A stretch of DNA of 64,000 nucleotides from an uncultured Bacilli bacterium (GCA_934095825.1 CAKOKQ010000001.1:103327-167326), one strand, 5' to 3'. Shown: positions 1-8,825, numbered from the stretch's first letter. Numbers and translations: made by a program. Notes: generated from the sequence alone by a model not told the origin.

Positions 1-1
1 A

Positions 2-1066
2 TATAAGGTAGAAATATTATCTGTTTATAAACTTTATGATGAGCCTGCTTTTGAGATTGATGAAAGGGTTAATGTTCGTTATCTAACGAATGTTTTGCCT
101 AACAGAGATGATATTCGCTATGATTTAAAACATTTAAAAGTATTTAGTTTAATTAAAGACTTTGGTTATGCCTTAAATGTTTTAAATCTAAAAAAGAAAA
201 AAACTATTGATGCGATAGATGCTTGTGATAGTGATATTATTATTAGCAGTAAAGTATATTTTAATAAGCTTCTTGGTGAATATAAAAACGATGGTGTTAG
301 AGCCATTGGCTGGGAACATAATTATAATAATCATACTAAAAAAGAAATTAAGGAATTTATTAACTCCTGTAAGTATTTAGATGATGTTGTGCTGGTTAAT
401 AAAGAGCTGCAAGAGTTTTATAGAAATGAATTTCTTAAGAATAATCTAAAGTGTCAAGTTAGATATATTCCCAATTATATTGATGATGTTAGTAAGACGA
501 CCACTAAGTATGATAATAGAAATTTAATTGCTGTTGGTAGATTAGAAGCTGTTAAAGGTTTTGCTGATTTAATTAAAGTTTATAAATTGGTTAATTTAAA
601 GACCCAAGGTACTTCTTTAACTTTAGTTGGTGATGGTAAAGAAAAGAATAGCCTTTTTGAGACAATAGTTAAAAATGATTTAGCTAGTAAAGTTAAAATG
701 ACAGGATATTTATTCCAAGATGATATTGATAAGTTATATGATAATTCTTGTCTTTATATTATGACAAGTCATTCGGAATCCTTTGGACTTGTTATGTTAG
801 AGGCCATGAGCCATGGCTTGCCTGTGGTGGCATTTTCTTCAGCTGAAGGAGCAAGAGAGTTAATTCAAGATGGTTATAATGGTTATTTAATTAATAATCG
901 TAATGAATATGAAATGGCTGATAAAATTATTGAACTATTAAATGATAATGCTAAATTAAAAAATATGGGTAAAAATGCTTATACTTCGGCTAAAAAATAT
1001 ACTAAAGAAGCAGTAATTAAAACTTGGGAGCAGTTATTAGATGAAAAACAAAATAAAGAAAACTAA
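2..1066 (+). CDS. Glycosyltransferase family 4 (5' end outside window)
   Basis: The reading frame is open from the first bases of the window, so the N-terminus is missing and 354 codons are visible. The C-terminal half is a GT-B nucleotide-sugar-binding domain, with a VGRLE motif followed by KGFADLI and a late ESFGLVMLE segment, the E-x7-E motif of retaining GT4 enzymes. It probably transfers a sugar from a nucleotide donor during surface polysaccharide assembly on the cytoplasmic face. The next gene, an O-antigen-ligase-like polymerase, overlaps it by 26 bases, which supports a glycan operon entering from the left. Donor and acceptor sugars cannot be told. An internal TTG at 95 is in frame but has no reason to be the start. 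Confidence 0.9.
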   Translation, partial: YKVEILSVYKLYDEPAFEIDERVNVRYLTNVLPNRDDIRYDLKHLKVFSLIKDFGYALNVLNLKKKKTIDAIDACDSDIIISSKVYFNKLLGEYKNDGVRAIGWEHNYNNHTKKEIKEFINSCKYLDDVVLVNKELQEFYRNEFLKNNLKCQVRYIPNYIDDVSKTTTKYDNRNLIAVGRLEAVKGFADLIKVYKLVNLKTQGTSLTLVGDGKEKNSLFETIVKNDLASKVKMTGYLFQDDIDKLYDNSCLYIMTSHSESFGLVMLEAMSHGLPVVAFSSAEGARELIQDGYNGYLINNRNEYEMADKIIELLNDNAKLKNMGKNAYTSAKKYTKEAVIKTWEQLLDEKQNKEN

Positions 1067-2324
1067 TAAGCCTCAAAAGGAAAAAAATAAAAGAAATTTA
1101 GGGGTAAAGTCTAATAATAAAATGACTATGAAATTGTCTAAAATTATTGCCATCTTTTTAATGGTATTTGTTATTTTACAACCCATAATGGATACTTTAA
1201 CTTATTTACAAATAAGATATAATTTTAATTTTCTTAGTATTTCTAGTCTTTTTAGAACTATTACTTTTACTTTAATAATTTTATATCTTTTACTTGATAA
1301 AGATAAAAGAAAGAACATATGGTTTTTACTTATTTATTTTCTAATTTATTTAGGTTGTCAAGTATTTTGGCTAAACAATGGTCTAAGTAGTAGTTTAAAT
1401 ACCCTTTTAACGATTTTTTATCTACCGGTTATAATTATTTTTATGAATAAAGCGGATATTGATAAGAAGTATTTTAATTTGAAAATAATTATGATAACTT
1501 ATTTAATTTATTTAAACTTAATTATAATTTCTTATCTTTTTAAATATGGTAATTATGCTAATAATTTTTATGAAGGTAAGAATGGCTTTTATGGGTTGTT
1601 TTATGGGGGTAATGAGATAAGTAATATCTTAGTTATTATGTTACCTTTAGTAATAGAGTATCTAGTTAGAAAAAAAAGTTACTTTTTAATTAGCTTAACT
1701 TTTATCGAACTACTTTTATGTATTTATTTAGTAGGCACTAAAACTTTAATTTTAGGAAGTATTATTGTTAGTATTTATTTTCTTATTAAATATTTACGCC
1801 CCGTTTATAAAAAGCTAGATAGTAAGAACAAGTATCTTATTTGGACTTTCTTAGTTTTATTAGTTATTGGAGTTATATTAATATTACCTAAAATGGCTGT
1901 TACTAAAAATATAATCAGGGCGATAAACTATTATGGCTTTAATTTAAGTAATATCTTTAGTTTAAATGGCCTAGATAAGTTAGTCTTTAGTGGTCGATTA
2001 GAAATATTAAATAAGGTTAATAATTTATATTTAAATAGTCCACTAGTTAGTATACTAATGGGACTAGGTAAAAGCTATGTAAATACCTTTAAAGGAATAG
2101 AAATAGATATTTTTGATATTTTCTTTTCCATTGGTATTATTGGTATTCTAATATATGGTTATTTATGTTTTAAAAATATTAAAGGTACTAAATTAAAAGG
2201 TGTATACTTATTTACTTTTATTTTAAGTATTATGATATCCTTAGTTACTGGTCATGTTTTAAATATGCCAAATGTTAGTATTTATATAGGATTACTTTTC
2301 GTTTTAAATAAACAAGAAGAGTAG
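1041..2324 (+). CDS. O-antigen ligase / Wzy-like polysaccharide polymerase membrane protein
   Basis: This 427-residue protein has a Lys-rich N-terminal tail of about 30 residues and then about ten hydrophobic segments. That topology and composition fit the O-antigen ligase/polymerase superfamily (PF04932/PF13425 type). Such proteins join or polymerise lipid-linked glycans on the outer side of the membrane. The ATG at 1041 lies inside the end of the glycosyltransferase gene, with a GGGAG about ten bases upstream, so translation is probably coupled. The call rests on topology and context, because this family has little sequence conservation. Other polytopic polymerases such as Wzy or TuaE-like proteins are alternatives. 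Confidence 0.75.
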   Translation: MKNKIKKTNKPQKEKNKRNLGVKSNNKMTMKLSKIIAIFLMVFVILQPIMDTLTYLQIRYNFNFLSISSLFRTITFTLIILYLLLDKDKRKNIWFLLIYFLIYLGCQVFWLNNGLSSSLNTLLTIFYLPVIIIFMNKADIDKKYFNLKIIMITYLIYLNLIIISYLFKYGNYANNFYEGKNGFYGLFYGGNEISNILVIMLPLVIEYLVRKKSYFLISLTFIELLLCIYLVGTKTLILGSIIVSIYFLIKYLRPVYKKLDSKNKYLIWTFLVLLVIGVILILPKMAVTKNIIRAINYYGFNLSNIFSLNGLDKLVFSGRLEILNKVNNLYLNSPLVSILMGLGKSYVNTFKGIEIDIFDIFFSIGIIGILIYGYLCFKNIKGTKLKGVYLFTFILSIMISLVTGHVLNMPNVSIYIGLLFVLNKQEE

Positions 2325-2453
2325 TTCTTTTTTTATTGTTTTTAAGCCTATATATAATAAGGAAAATAACTATTATGACTTATTATGTTTATAAGATATA
2401 GGATATACTACGCTAGTTTTATTGAATAAGCAAGTATTTTTTATTATTTGTTT

Positions 2454-2489
2454 AAAAAAAGAAGCCTTACTTTTTATTTAAGTCTTCTT
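2454..2489 (-). terminator. Terminator of the minus-strand RHH gene
   Basis: Read on the minus strand, AAGAAGACTT and AAGGCTTCTT form a stem with one mismatch, followed by seven U. The hairpin overlaps the stop codon of the RHH gene. Confidence 0.7.
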
Positions 2490-2658
2490 TCTTTAAATTT
2501 TTAAGAGCATATTCTATACATTCATTAAGTAATCTATTAACAGAAATATTAGTAGTTTTAGATAATTCTTCTATTTTCTTTAGGGTAGATAATTTTATTC
2601 TAATAGTTTTTAAAGTTGATTTCTCATCTTCTAAATTGGGTAGGCAAAATTCTTGCAT
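2467..2658 (-). CDS. Small ribbon-helix-helix (Arc/CopG-type) DNA-binding protein
   Basis: This 63-residue protein contains a short basic strand (TLKTIRIKLS) followed by two helices (LKKIEELSKTTNISVNRLLNECIEYALK). This is the ribbon-helix-helix layout of CopG/Arc-type dimeric repressors. The start is fixed by AGAAGGAGA seven bases before the ATG. It is transcribed away from the surface-protein gene at 2779 and ends in its own terminator. No toxin gene lies beside it, so it looks like a lone regulator. A small palindrome, ATGTAGTACAT at 2691-2701, sits in its promoter region and could be its operator; that link is inferred. Target genes are unknown. Confidence 0.7.
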   Translation of the reverse strand: MQEFCLPNLEDEKSTLKTIRIKLSTLKKIEELSKTTNISVNRLLNECIEYALKNLKKEDLNKK

Positions 2659-2690
2659 GGTATTTCTCCTTCTATAAGAATTTTATAAAA

Positions 2691-2701
2691 ATGTAGTACA
2701 T
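2691..2701. promoter_or_regulatory. Possible RHH operator palindrome
   Basis: ATGTAGTACAT is a perfect 5-bp inverted repeat about a central base. It lies just upstream of a TATAAA-like -10 (2682-2687, minus strand) of the RHH gene and in the divergent gap to the gene at 2779. RHH repressors commonly bind such sites in their own promoter. No binding data are available. Confidence 0.35.
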
Positions 2702-2778
2702 TTAGTAAGTTACACAATTTGTGGGACTTAATTTAAAAATTAAAATATAGTGTAATAATTTTAGATAGAAGGTTAAAA

Positions 2779-4026
2779 ATGAGTATGTTAAAGAAAAGGT
2801 GTTTTTTATTTTGCTTAATAGTTTTGGTAATAGGTAATATTTGGTTTTTAAATTTAAAAAATGATAATTCTAATTTAATTGGTACTTATATAGATGGTGA
2901 ATATACAAGTAATATACCTAGTAAAGATGATGGTTATGTTGTAGAAAAAATAGTCTGTGATAATGAGGCAGTAGGTGAATGGAATTATGATGACTGGGGA
3001 TTATTAATTAAAAATATGACTAAGAAATCAAAATGTAATGTTTATTTTAAAAAGGGTATAAAGTTAGCAGATACTATAACTTTAGTTGATACTACTGGCA
3101 AATGTCCAACTGTAAATAAAGATGGTTCGGTTAATGTAACTAGTGCTGAATCAGAAAATTCACTATTATGTATGGCCCCAGATAACTATGGAACTTCTTA
3201 TTATTTTAGAGGTAATGTCCAGAATAACTATGTCTATTTTGCTAACCTTTACTGGCGTATAATTCGTATTAATGGCGATGGTTCTATAAGAATGATATAT
3301 GATGGAACGACGGCTCATGAAAATGGGGAAGCAAGTGCTGATAGAAAAATTGGCGACAGTACTTTTAATGAAAAATATGATGATAATGCTTATGTAGGTT
3401 ATATGTATGGAACCGCAGGCTCATCAACATATGAAAAAACGCGCGAAAATATCCATGATTCAACAATCAAAAAATATATTGATAACTGGTATGAGAATAA
3501 TATTAAGAATAACGATTCTGAACGATATTTGGCAGATAATCTTTTCTGTAATGATAGAACGATAGCTACTGGAAAAGTAGATTCAACATATACTAATTTT
3601 GGATATGGTGAAAACAAGACTACATATAGATGGTATTATGGCTCATGGAATGGCTATAAAACTTATGATAATGACGCTATGATATTATTTTGCAAAAACA
3701 TTATTGATAGTTTGGCAGTGTCTTCTTACAGTAAATCTTTATCATATCCAATTGGCCTTATAAACGAAGATGAGGTATTACTTGCTGGTGGATATGCCAT
3801 AAAAAATACTAAATTTTATCTGTACATTGGAAATAATTATTGGACTATGACACCATACACTTTTGATGGAACCGATGCTATTATGAGATATTTATCGTAT
3901 GATGGAAGTGCACACATTGCTAATGGTGTAAAAGGCATACGCGGTGTTAAACCTGTTATTAATTTAAAGGCTGGCTCATTAACAATAGGTGATGGAACTA
4001 TTTCTAATGTGTATAGGATTTCTTGA
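2779..4026 (+). CDS. Membrane-anchored surface protein, first of two tandem paralogs
   Basis: This is a 415-residue protein with an N-terminal hydrophobic anchor (about residues 6-25) and a long extracellular part. The region around residues 40-90 (IDGEYTSNIPSKDDGY, then CDNEA and CNVYF) and a central block (YWRIIRINGDGSIRMIYDGT) recur in the next gene, so the two are paralogs. The C-terminal end, with YWTMTPY and GVKPVINLK, resembles the C-type-lectin-like ending of DUF6273-type gut Firmicutes proteins; this is inferred from memory. It may be an adhesin or ligand-binding protein. The start at 2779 has AGAAGG six bases upstream. A strong terminator follows. There is no LPXTG motif and no catalytic motif is recognised. 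Confidence 0.8.
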   Translation: MSMLKKRCFLFCLIVLVIGNIWFLNLKNDNSNLIGTYIDGEYTSNIPSKDDGYVVEKIVCDNEAVGEWNYDDWGLLIKNMTKKSKCNVYFKKGIKLADTITLVDTTGKCPTVNKDGSVNVTSAESENSLLCMAPDNYGTSYYFRGNVQNNYVYFANLYWRIIRINGDGSIRMIYDGTTAHENGEASADRKIGDSTFNEKYDDNAYVGYMYGTAGSSTYEKTRENIHDSTIKKYIDNWYENNIKNNDSERYLADNLFCNDRTIATGKVDSTYTNFGYGENKTTYRWYYGSWNGYKTYDNDAMILFCKNIIDSLAVSSYSKSLSYPIGLINEDEVLLAGGYAIKNTKFYLYIGNNYWTMTPYTFDGTDAIMRYLSYDGSAHIANGVKGIRGVKPVINLKAGSLTIGDGTISNVYRIS

Positions 4027-4035
4027 TAAAGTAAG

Positions 4036-4064
4036 ATATAGATTTATAACGGTCTATATTTTTT
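4036..4064 (+). terminator. Terminator after first surface paralog
   Basis: ATATAGA and TCTATAT form a 7-bp stem with a 10-base loop, followed by five T. The same hairpin recurs after the second paralog, so the duplication included the terminator. Confidence 0.85.
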
Positions 4065-4120
4065 GCTTTTTATTGGACCTTTTAGTACTTGATTAAATGA
4101 CTTTTTCTTAAAATAAAAAT

Positions 4121-4147
4121 TTTCATAGAGTTTAAAGCTCTATGAAA
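4121..4147. repeat. 27-bp palindromic repeat, left copy
   Basis: TTTCATAGAG and CTCTATGAAA form a perfect 10-bp stem around TTTAAAG. The unit at 4384-4410 is the reverse complement of this one with a single mismatch, so the pair brackets a 236-bp segment in inverted orientation. Confidence 0.8.
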
Positions 4148-4366
4148 GCGTATTTTCGTACTTTATTTTTAATTTATATGTTAACTATATCACAAACTTT
4201 GGTCTTTTTCCATACCAAATAGTTACTCTTTAAAATAATTCATAGTCAGTTTTTTAGTCAAAAAAATATGTAAACTTTCTAGTATTTATCTAGCTTTGCT
4301 TGTGTAAAGTAGATATTTTGACTATAAATTATTCTGGTCAAATTTCTGGTCAAAACTGCTTTAAAG

Positions 4367-4380
4367 CCCGTAATTACGGG
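4367..4380. repeat. 14-bp perfect palindrome
   Basis: CCCGTAATTACGGG is fully self-complementary and is extended by flanking AAAG and CTTT with one extra A. It sits immediately left of the right-hand palindromic repeat. Two copies of TTCTGGTCAAA lie just upstream, near 4332-4354. Confidence 0.7.
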
Positions 4381-4383
4381 ACT

Positions 4384-4410
4384 TTTCATAGAGCTTTAAA
4401 CTCTAAGAAA
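4384..4410. repeat. 27-bp palindromic repeat, right copy (inverted)
   Basis: TTTCATAGAG, a CTTTAAA loop and CTCTAAGAAA match the reverse complement of the repeat at 4121-4147 with one changed base, which puts one mismatch into its own stem. It lies 42 bases before the second surface-protein start. Confidence 0.8.
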
Positions 4411-4452
4411 TGTGTCAATTTTTGTAAAGCTTTGGAATGGAGATTATGGGGT

Positions 4453-5718
4453 ATGAGAAAAAGAATAATAATTGTTTTAACTATAATAATATTTATTGGT
4501 TGTTTTATAAATACTAACAATAGTAATAATTCTAGTTTAATTGGAGCTTATATAGATGGTGAATATGCAAGTAATATACCAAGTAAAGATGATGGTTATA
4601 TTGTTGAAAAAATAGTCTGTGATAATGAGGCAAATGCTACTTGGGATTATAAAAGTTGGGGGTTACTATTAACAAATGTCAAAAAGAAGGCTAAATGTAA
4701 TGTTTATTTTACGAAAGATGATATCTTTAATTCAATTAAGGCAAATCTTGATACTACTGGGAAATGTCCTGTTGTAGATGATACTGGGAAAACTAAGCTA
4801 AGTGGTCCTGAAACTGAGAATGCATTAATTTGCAGTATTCCAGATGACTATGGAACTTCATATTATTATCGAGGACCAGTTCAGAATAATTATGTTTATT
4901 TTGCAGGATATTACTGGCGCATAATGAGAATTAATGGGGACGGTTCAATAAGAATGATATACGATGGGACAATGGCACATGAGAATAGCGAATCAACCGA
5001 GGATAAAATAATTGGGTATAGCACATTCAATGACAAATCTGGTGATAATGCCTATGTTGGTTATATGTATGGAACACCAAACTCATCGACATATGAAGAA
5101 ACACATAAAAATATTAATTCTTCGACCATAAAAAGTTATCTTGATGATTGGTATATAAAAAACTTGGAAAATCAAAATGACTTTATTGCTGACAATATTT
5201 TTTGCAACGATAGAACTATTCATGGATATTCTAGTTCAGAATACATAAATACTAAATTGGGTTATAGTAATAATTCAACTTATTATCGTTGGGCTTTTGC
5301 TATATATGGTAATGATACTTATAATGCCTATAATTATTTATTTTGTACAAATAAAAATGATAGTTTTACGGTTTCTGATAAGATACATGGTAATGGAGAT
5401 TTGTCTTATGCAATTGGGTTAATATCTAAAGATGAGCTACTTTTAGCAGGTGGTTGGGGTGAGCGTGAACTAGAAAATATTAAAAAATTATATTTTTATA
5501 CTGGCATAGCTTATTGGACAATATCACCTCATTGGGTTGGAAGCATAGGTAATGCTACAGGTGATTATGTTGCGATGGGAAGTTTAAGTAAGGATTCAGA
5601 TACTAATATGAGTACTTCTATATTAGAAAAATTAGGTGTTAAACCAGTTATTAATCTAAAACCTAACTCTTTAAAACTAGGTGATGGAACCATATCTAAT
5701 GCGTATAGAGTTTCTTAA
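4453..5718 (+). CDS. Membrane-anchored surface protein, second of two tandem paralogs
   Basis: This 421-residue protein is closely similar in layout to the upstream paralog. It has an N-terminal hydrophobic anchor (RKRIIIVLTIIIFIGCF), the conserved IDGEYASNIPSKDDGY block, the central YWRIMRINGDGSIRMIYDG block, and a variable C-terminal part ending in LGVKPVINLK and GDGTISN. The frame is open upstream to 4300, but GGAG ten bases before the ATG at 4453 and the match to the paralog's N-terminus fix this start. The longer frame would translate the palindromic repeat. The region between the shared blocks and the end differs most, as expected for a ligand-binding surface. Function is unknown; a lectin-like adhesin is plausible. 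Confidence 0.8.
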   Translation: MRKRIIIVLTIIIFIGCFINTNNSNNSSLIGAYIDGEYASNIPSKDDGYIVEKIVCDNEANATWDYKSWGLLLTNVKKKAKCNVYFTKDDIFNSIKANLDTTGKCPVVDDTGKTKLSGPETENALICSIPDDYGTSYYYRGPVQNNYVYFAGYYWRIMRINGDGSIRMIYDGTMAHENSESTEDKIIGYSTFNDKSGDNAYVGYMYGTPNSSTYEETHKNINSSTIKSYLDDWYIKNLENQNDFIADNIFCNDRTIHGYSSSEYINTKLGYSNNSTYYRWAFAIYGNDTYNAYNYLFCTNKNDSFTVSDKIHGNGDLSYAIGLISKDELLLAGGWGERELENIKKLYFYTGIAYWTISPHWVGSIGNATGDYVAMGSLSKDSDTNMSTSILEKLGVKPVINLKPNSLKLGDGTISNAYRVS

Positions 5719-5726
5719 TAAGTAAG

Positions 5727-5755
5727 ATATAGATTTATGATAGTCTATATTTTTT
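5727..5755 (+). terminator. Terminator after second surface paralog
   Basis: The same ATATAGA/TCTATAT stem as at 4036-4064 is followed by a T run. The loop sequence is partly conserved, a trace of tandem duplication. Confidence 0.85.
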
Positions 5756-5812
5756 CTTGCTATCATAATAATTTTTTTCTATAATGAACTTAGTTAGGAT
5801 AAGTATGAGTTT

Positions 5813-7072
5813 ATGAAATTAAAAGATATATTATTTTTAAGTTTAAACAATTTAAAAAGTATTAAAAGTAATGTTTTATGGTTTATTATTTTATGCTTGT
5901 TTTTCTTAATATTTAATGTTTTATTTACAGTAAGAAATACTTTAATAAGCTTTGTTGATAATTATATAAATAATGATATAACAGAGAGATTTATTAATGT
6001 TGAGACAAGTATAAATGAAACTAAAAAAGTTAAAGAAGAAATAGAAAACTTAAATATTTCTCATATTAGCCATGTATTTTTAAGTAATAGTGATACAAAA
6101 GAAAGTTTTGATATTACTAATGATAAAGATATTAAGGGAACAATTACATTGTATGGATTGTATCCAAGTATTAATGTAGAAGTAATAAAGGGACGAAAAA
6201 TATTAAACGATGATGAAATGATATGCTCAGATAACTTTTATGCTGGTTATTATGATAATAAAAGTAGTAGTGAACTTTATGATATGAGAAAGTATTTAGA
6301 TACAGATTTTAAATTTCATACAGAAAAAATGCTCTTAACTGATGATTTTAACCATCATACTTTAGAAGAAAAAGATTATTCTTTAAAATTAGTTGGTCTT
6401 TATAATCAAAAGAGTAATTTGATGGGTTATGATGTTTGTTATACTAATCAAAATACTTTTGAAAAACTTAATAATATGAATAAACTTAGTTATGAAAGTG
6501 CTGATACTAAGAGTAAATATTATCAGTATATGGGATATGAAGATAAAGAAGATTTAATTGTTTTAGTTGATAATTATAAAGTTAGAAATGCAGTTTTAAA
6601 TATATTAAAAGATAAAGGTTATAATGCAAAAATAGTTTATGAATATGATAGAGAATATTTAAATAATATGTGTTTAATTGTTAAAATTATGATTATTATT
6701 TTGACTGGTGGTTTTGTAATTATTATGCTTATTTTTATAACAAGAACTATTAGAAATGATATGGCTACTATTGCTTTATATAAAATGATTGGTTTTAAGA
6801 ATAAAGAAGTAAGTAAGATATTTTTCTTTCAATATACTATTCTTAGTGTAATAAGTTTTTTATGTATGCTTATACTAAGTATAATTTTAAAAACTGTGGC
6901 TGTTTTAATTTTAGATAAAGGAGCCGTTAGTAGAATATTTACTATAAGATTAGATTTTTATTTTAGTTTTATCTTTTTAGTAGGACTTTTAATAGCTTTA
7001 AAAGTAATATTAGATATATATTTAAGGTTTTTAAGTAAAAGAGGAAAAGTTTTAAAGGAGCTAGAAGAATGA
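5813..7072 (+). CDS. ABC transporter permease, FtsX/MacB-like
   Basis: This 419-residue protein has one N-terminal membrane segment (about residues 18-40), a large extracellular domain (about 45-280), and three C-terminal membrane segments carrying the FtsX-type signature region (IALYKMIGFKNKEVSKIFF). This is the MacB/LolC fold, which uses ATP hydrolysis to move or release substrates outside the membrane. The ATPase start overlaps its stop by four bases (ATGA), so the three genes form one transporter operon. The substrate is unknown; antimicrobial-peptide or lipoprotein-related export is typical of the family. Confidence 0.85.
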   Translation: MKLKDILFLSLNNLKSIKSNVLWFIILCLFFLIFNVLFTVRNTLISFVDNYINNDITERFINVETSINETKKVKEEIENLNISHISHVFLSNSDTKESFDITNDKDIKGTITLYGLYPSINVEVIKGRKILNDDEMICSDNFYAGYYDNKSSSELYDMRKYLDTDFKFHTEKMLLTDDFNHHTLEEKDYSLKLVGLYNQKSNLMGYDVCYTNQNTFEKLNNMNKLSYESADTKSKYYQYMGYEDKEDLIVLVDNYKVRNAVLNILKDKGYNAKIVYEYDREYLNNMCLIVKIMIIILTGGFVIIMLIFITRTIRNDMATIALYKMIGFKNKEVSKIFFFQYTILSVISFLCMLILSIILKTVAVLILDKGAVSRIFTIRLDFYFSFIFLVGLLIALKVILDIYLRFLSKRGKVLKELEE

Positions 7073-7731
7073 TAAGATTAGAAAATATTTATAAAGAATA
7101 TAAATTAGGAAAAGAAAGTGTTATGGCTTTAAATAATGTAAGTGTAGAATTTCAAGAAGGTAAAATGTATGCTATCATGGGAAGGAGTGGTTCTGGTAAA
7201 TCTACTTTAGTTCATATCTTAGGCCTTTTAGATAGTCCTACCAGTGGACATATTTATCTTGATAATAAAGATGTTACTAATTTAAAAGAAGATAAAGTCC
7301 AAGAAATAATTGGGCAAAATATTGGCTTCGTCTTTCAAAAATTTTATCTTAATAATAATTTAACAGCTTTAGAAAATGTTATCTTACCTAGTTTAATAAA
7401 TAAAGAAATGACTAAAGATGAAAGAAGAAAAAAGGCAATTAAACTTTTAGAGTTAGTTGGCTTAGAAAATCGTCTTAATCATAAGCCTAAAGAGTTATCA
7501 GGAGGTGAGGCCCAAAGAGTTGCTGTTGCTAGAAGCTTGATTAATAATCCGAAAATAATAATTGCCGATGAACCGACTGGTAATTTAGATAAGACTTCGG
7601 AGCTTACTATTTTTAAACTTTTAAAAGAAATAAGTAAACAAGATAAAATAGTTATTGTTGTTAGTCATAACGAACTAATAAAAGAATATGCCAACAAAGT
7701 TTATTATTTAGATGATGGTGTTCTAAAATGA
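7069..7731 (+). CDS. ABC transporter ATP-binding protein, MacB/LolD family
   Basis: This 220-residue nucleotide-binding subunit is complete and apparently active. Walker A is GRSGSGKST (38-46), the Q-loop lies in FVFQKFYLNNNLTALEN, the signature is LSGGEAQRVAVAR from about 143, Walker B is IIIADEPTGNLD (about 163-174), and the switch His is in VVSHN. The pattern IGFVFQ...LTALENV and DEPTGNLD is characteristic of the MacB/LolD/FtsE group. It overlaps both neighbouring permease genes by four bases and should energise them as one complex at the cytoplasmic membrane. Confidence 0.93.
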   Translation: MIRLENIYKEYKLGKESVMALNNVSVEFQEGKMYAIMGRSGSGKSTLVHILGLLDSPTSGHIYLDNKDVTNLKEDKVQEIIGQNIGFVFQKFYLNNNLTALENVILPSLINKEMTKDERRKKAIKLLELVGLENRLNHKPKELSGGEAQRVAVARSLINNPKIIIADEPTGNLDKTSELTIFKLLKEISKQDKIVIVVSHNELIKEYANKVYYLDDGVLK

Positions 7732-8474
7732 TTTATTTAAAGAGTTTGTATAATAAAAATATTTGGAAGTATTTCTTTATCTTTTTAATTCTTTTTTCTT
7801 TAAGTCTAATGCTTTTAGATATTTATAAATGTTTTAAATTAGCAGTTGATAAGGAATTAAAAAAAACTGAATATCGTACTATAATGGTTAACTTTAATGA
7901 TGAGTGTAATATAGAGGAAACTTTAAGTTTATATCAAGATAAAATCGATAAGATAGAAGAAGATAATATTATATTTAAAACAAGAGAAGATTTAGAAGCG
8001 TTTGCCACTCAAAATAGTAGTTGCCTTTCAAAAAGTATTATTCTTGCCAATAATATGGATAATTATATCCATATAAGAAATATTTTGCTTATTTTATTTA
8101 GCGTTATCATGATATTAATTATAATTTTAATAAGTATTTTTTCTCTAAATATGTTATATGATATAAAAAAAGATATAGCTTTATATAAATTAATTGGTTA
8201 TAAACTTAAAAATATAATGAAAATAATATTAAGGTTTTATGGGTTATTTTACTTTTTTGTTTATATTTTAAGTATTATTTTAGCTAATAGTATCCTTAAA
8301 TTTGGAAGTTTTGCGAGCTTAAGTAATTATTTAAAATTAGATAATTTAAATCTTTTATCGATAAATAATTATTTAGAAGTAGGGTTAGTTATAATCTTAG
8401 TGTTAGTAGTGGTTTTAAAAAGATTAAGTAAGGTTATAAAAGTTAGTAAGTCGATAGAACTGATTAAAAGTTAG
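7728..8474 (+). CDS. ABC transporter permease, short FtsX-like partner
   Basis: This 248-residue protein has one N-terminal membrane segment, a reduced extracellular domain of about 60 residues, and three C-terminal membrane segments with the motif DIALYKLIGYKLKNIMKI. The equivalent IALYKMIGF motif occurs in the permease at 5813. It is thus a second, much shorter half-permease, and the pair probably forms a heterodimer with the ATPase. It overlaps the ATPase by ATGA and is followed by a terminator, which closes the operon. Confidence 0.8.
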   Translation: MIYLKSLYNKNIWKYFFIFLILFSLSLMLLDIYKCFKLAVDKELKKTEYRTIMVNFNDECNIEETLSLYQDKIDKIEEDNIIFKTREDLEAFATQNSSCLSKSIILANNMDNYIHIRNILLILFSVIMILIIILISIFSLNMLYDIKKDIALYKLIGYKLKNIMKIILRFYGLFYFFVYILSIILANSILKFGSFASLSNYLKLDNLNLLSINNYLEVGLVIILVLVVVLKRLSKVIKVSKSIELIKS

Positions 8475-8498
8475 GATTTAATTATTCTAATTTTTTTT
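8471..8498 (+). terminator. Terminator of ABC transporter operon
   Basis: TTAGGAT and ATTCTAA pair with one G-U wobble, followed by eight T. It overlaps the stop codon of the short permease. Confidence 0.7.
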
Positions 8499-8637
8499 AA
8501 TACTAAATAGGCATAAGAGTAAAACTTATTAAGTAATCAATTTAAAAACTTATAAAAGAAGACAAAATTTTTAAGAATCGCCATAATCTGACAAAATATC
8601 CAAATAAGAAGAAGTATTATAAAGTTGGGTGAAAAAG

Positions 8638-8811
8638 ATGAAAGTTAAAGTATTTGACTGTGAACATGAAAAAGATTTAGAAAGTGAAATTAATATGTTT
8701 CTTGATTCTGGGACTTATGATATAATTGATATCAAGTATTCAGTTGCAACTGCTATGTTTGGAGAAGAACAAATTTATTGTTATTCAGCAATGGTGGTTT
8801 ATACATGTTAA
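8638..8811 (+). CDS. Cse60-like sporulation-associated small protein
   Basis: The product is about 57 residues: it begins MKVKVFDCEHEKDLESEIN and continues with DIIDIKYSVA and EEQIYCYSAMVVY. This matches my recollection of the Cse60 family of B. subtilis, a small sigma-E-expressed protein of unknown biochemical role. An in-frame GTG at 8629 exists, but GGGTGA six bases before the ATG at 8638 supports the later start. The stop overlaps the region where the flippase gene begins, so the two are likely cotranscribed. Confidence 0.75.
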   Translation: MKVKVFDCEHEKDLESEINMFLDSGTYDIIDIKYSVATAMFGEEQIYCYSAMVVYTC

Positions 8812-8825
8812 GGAAGTGGTCGACT

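Noticed and set aside
2779..5718. Diversity-generating retroelement target
   Set aside because: The C-termini look lectin-like, but no reverse transcriptase, template repeat or A-biased variable repeat is found in the window.
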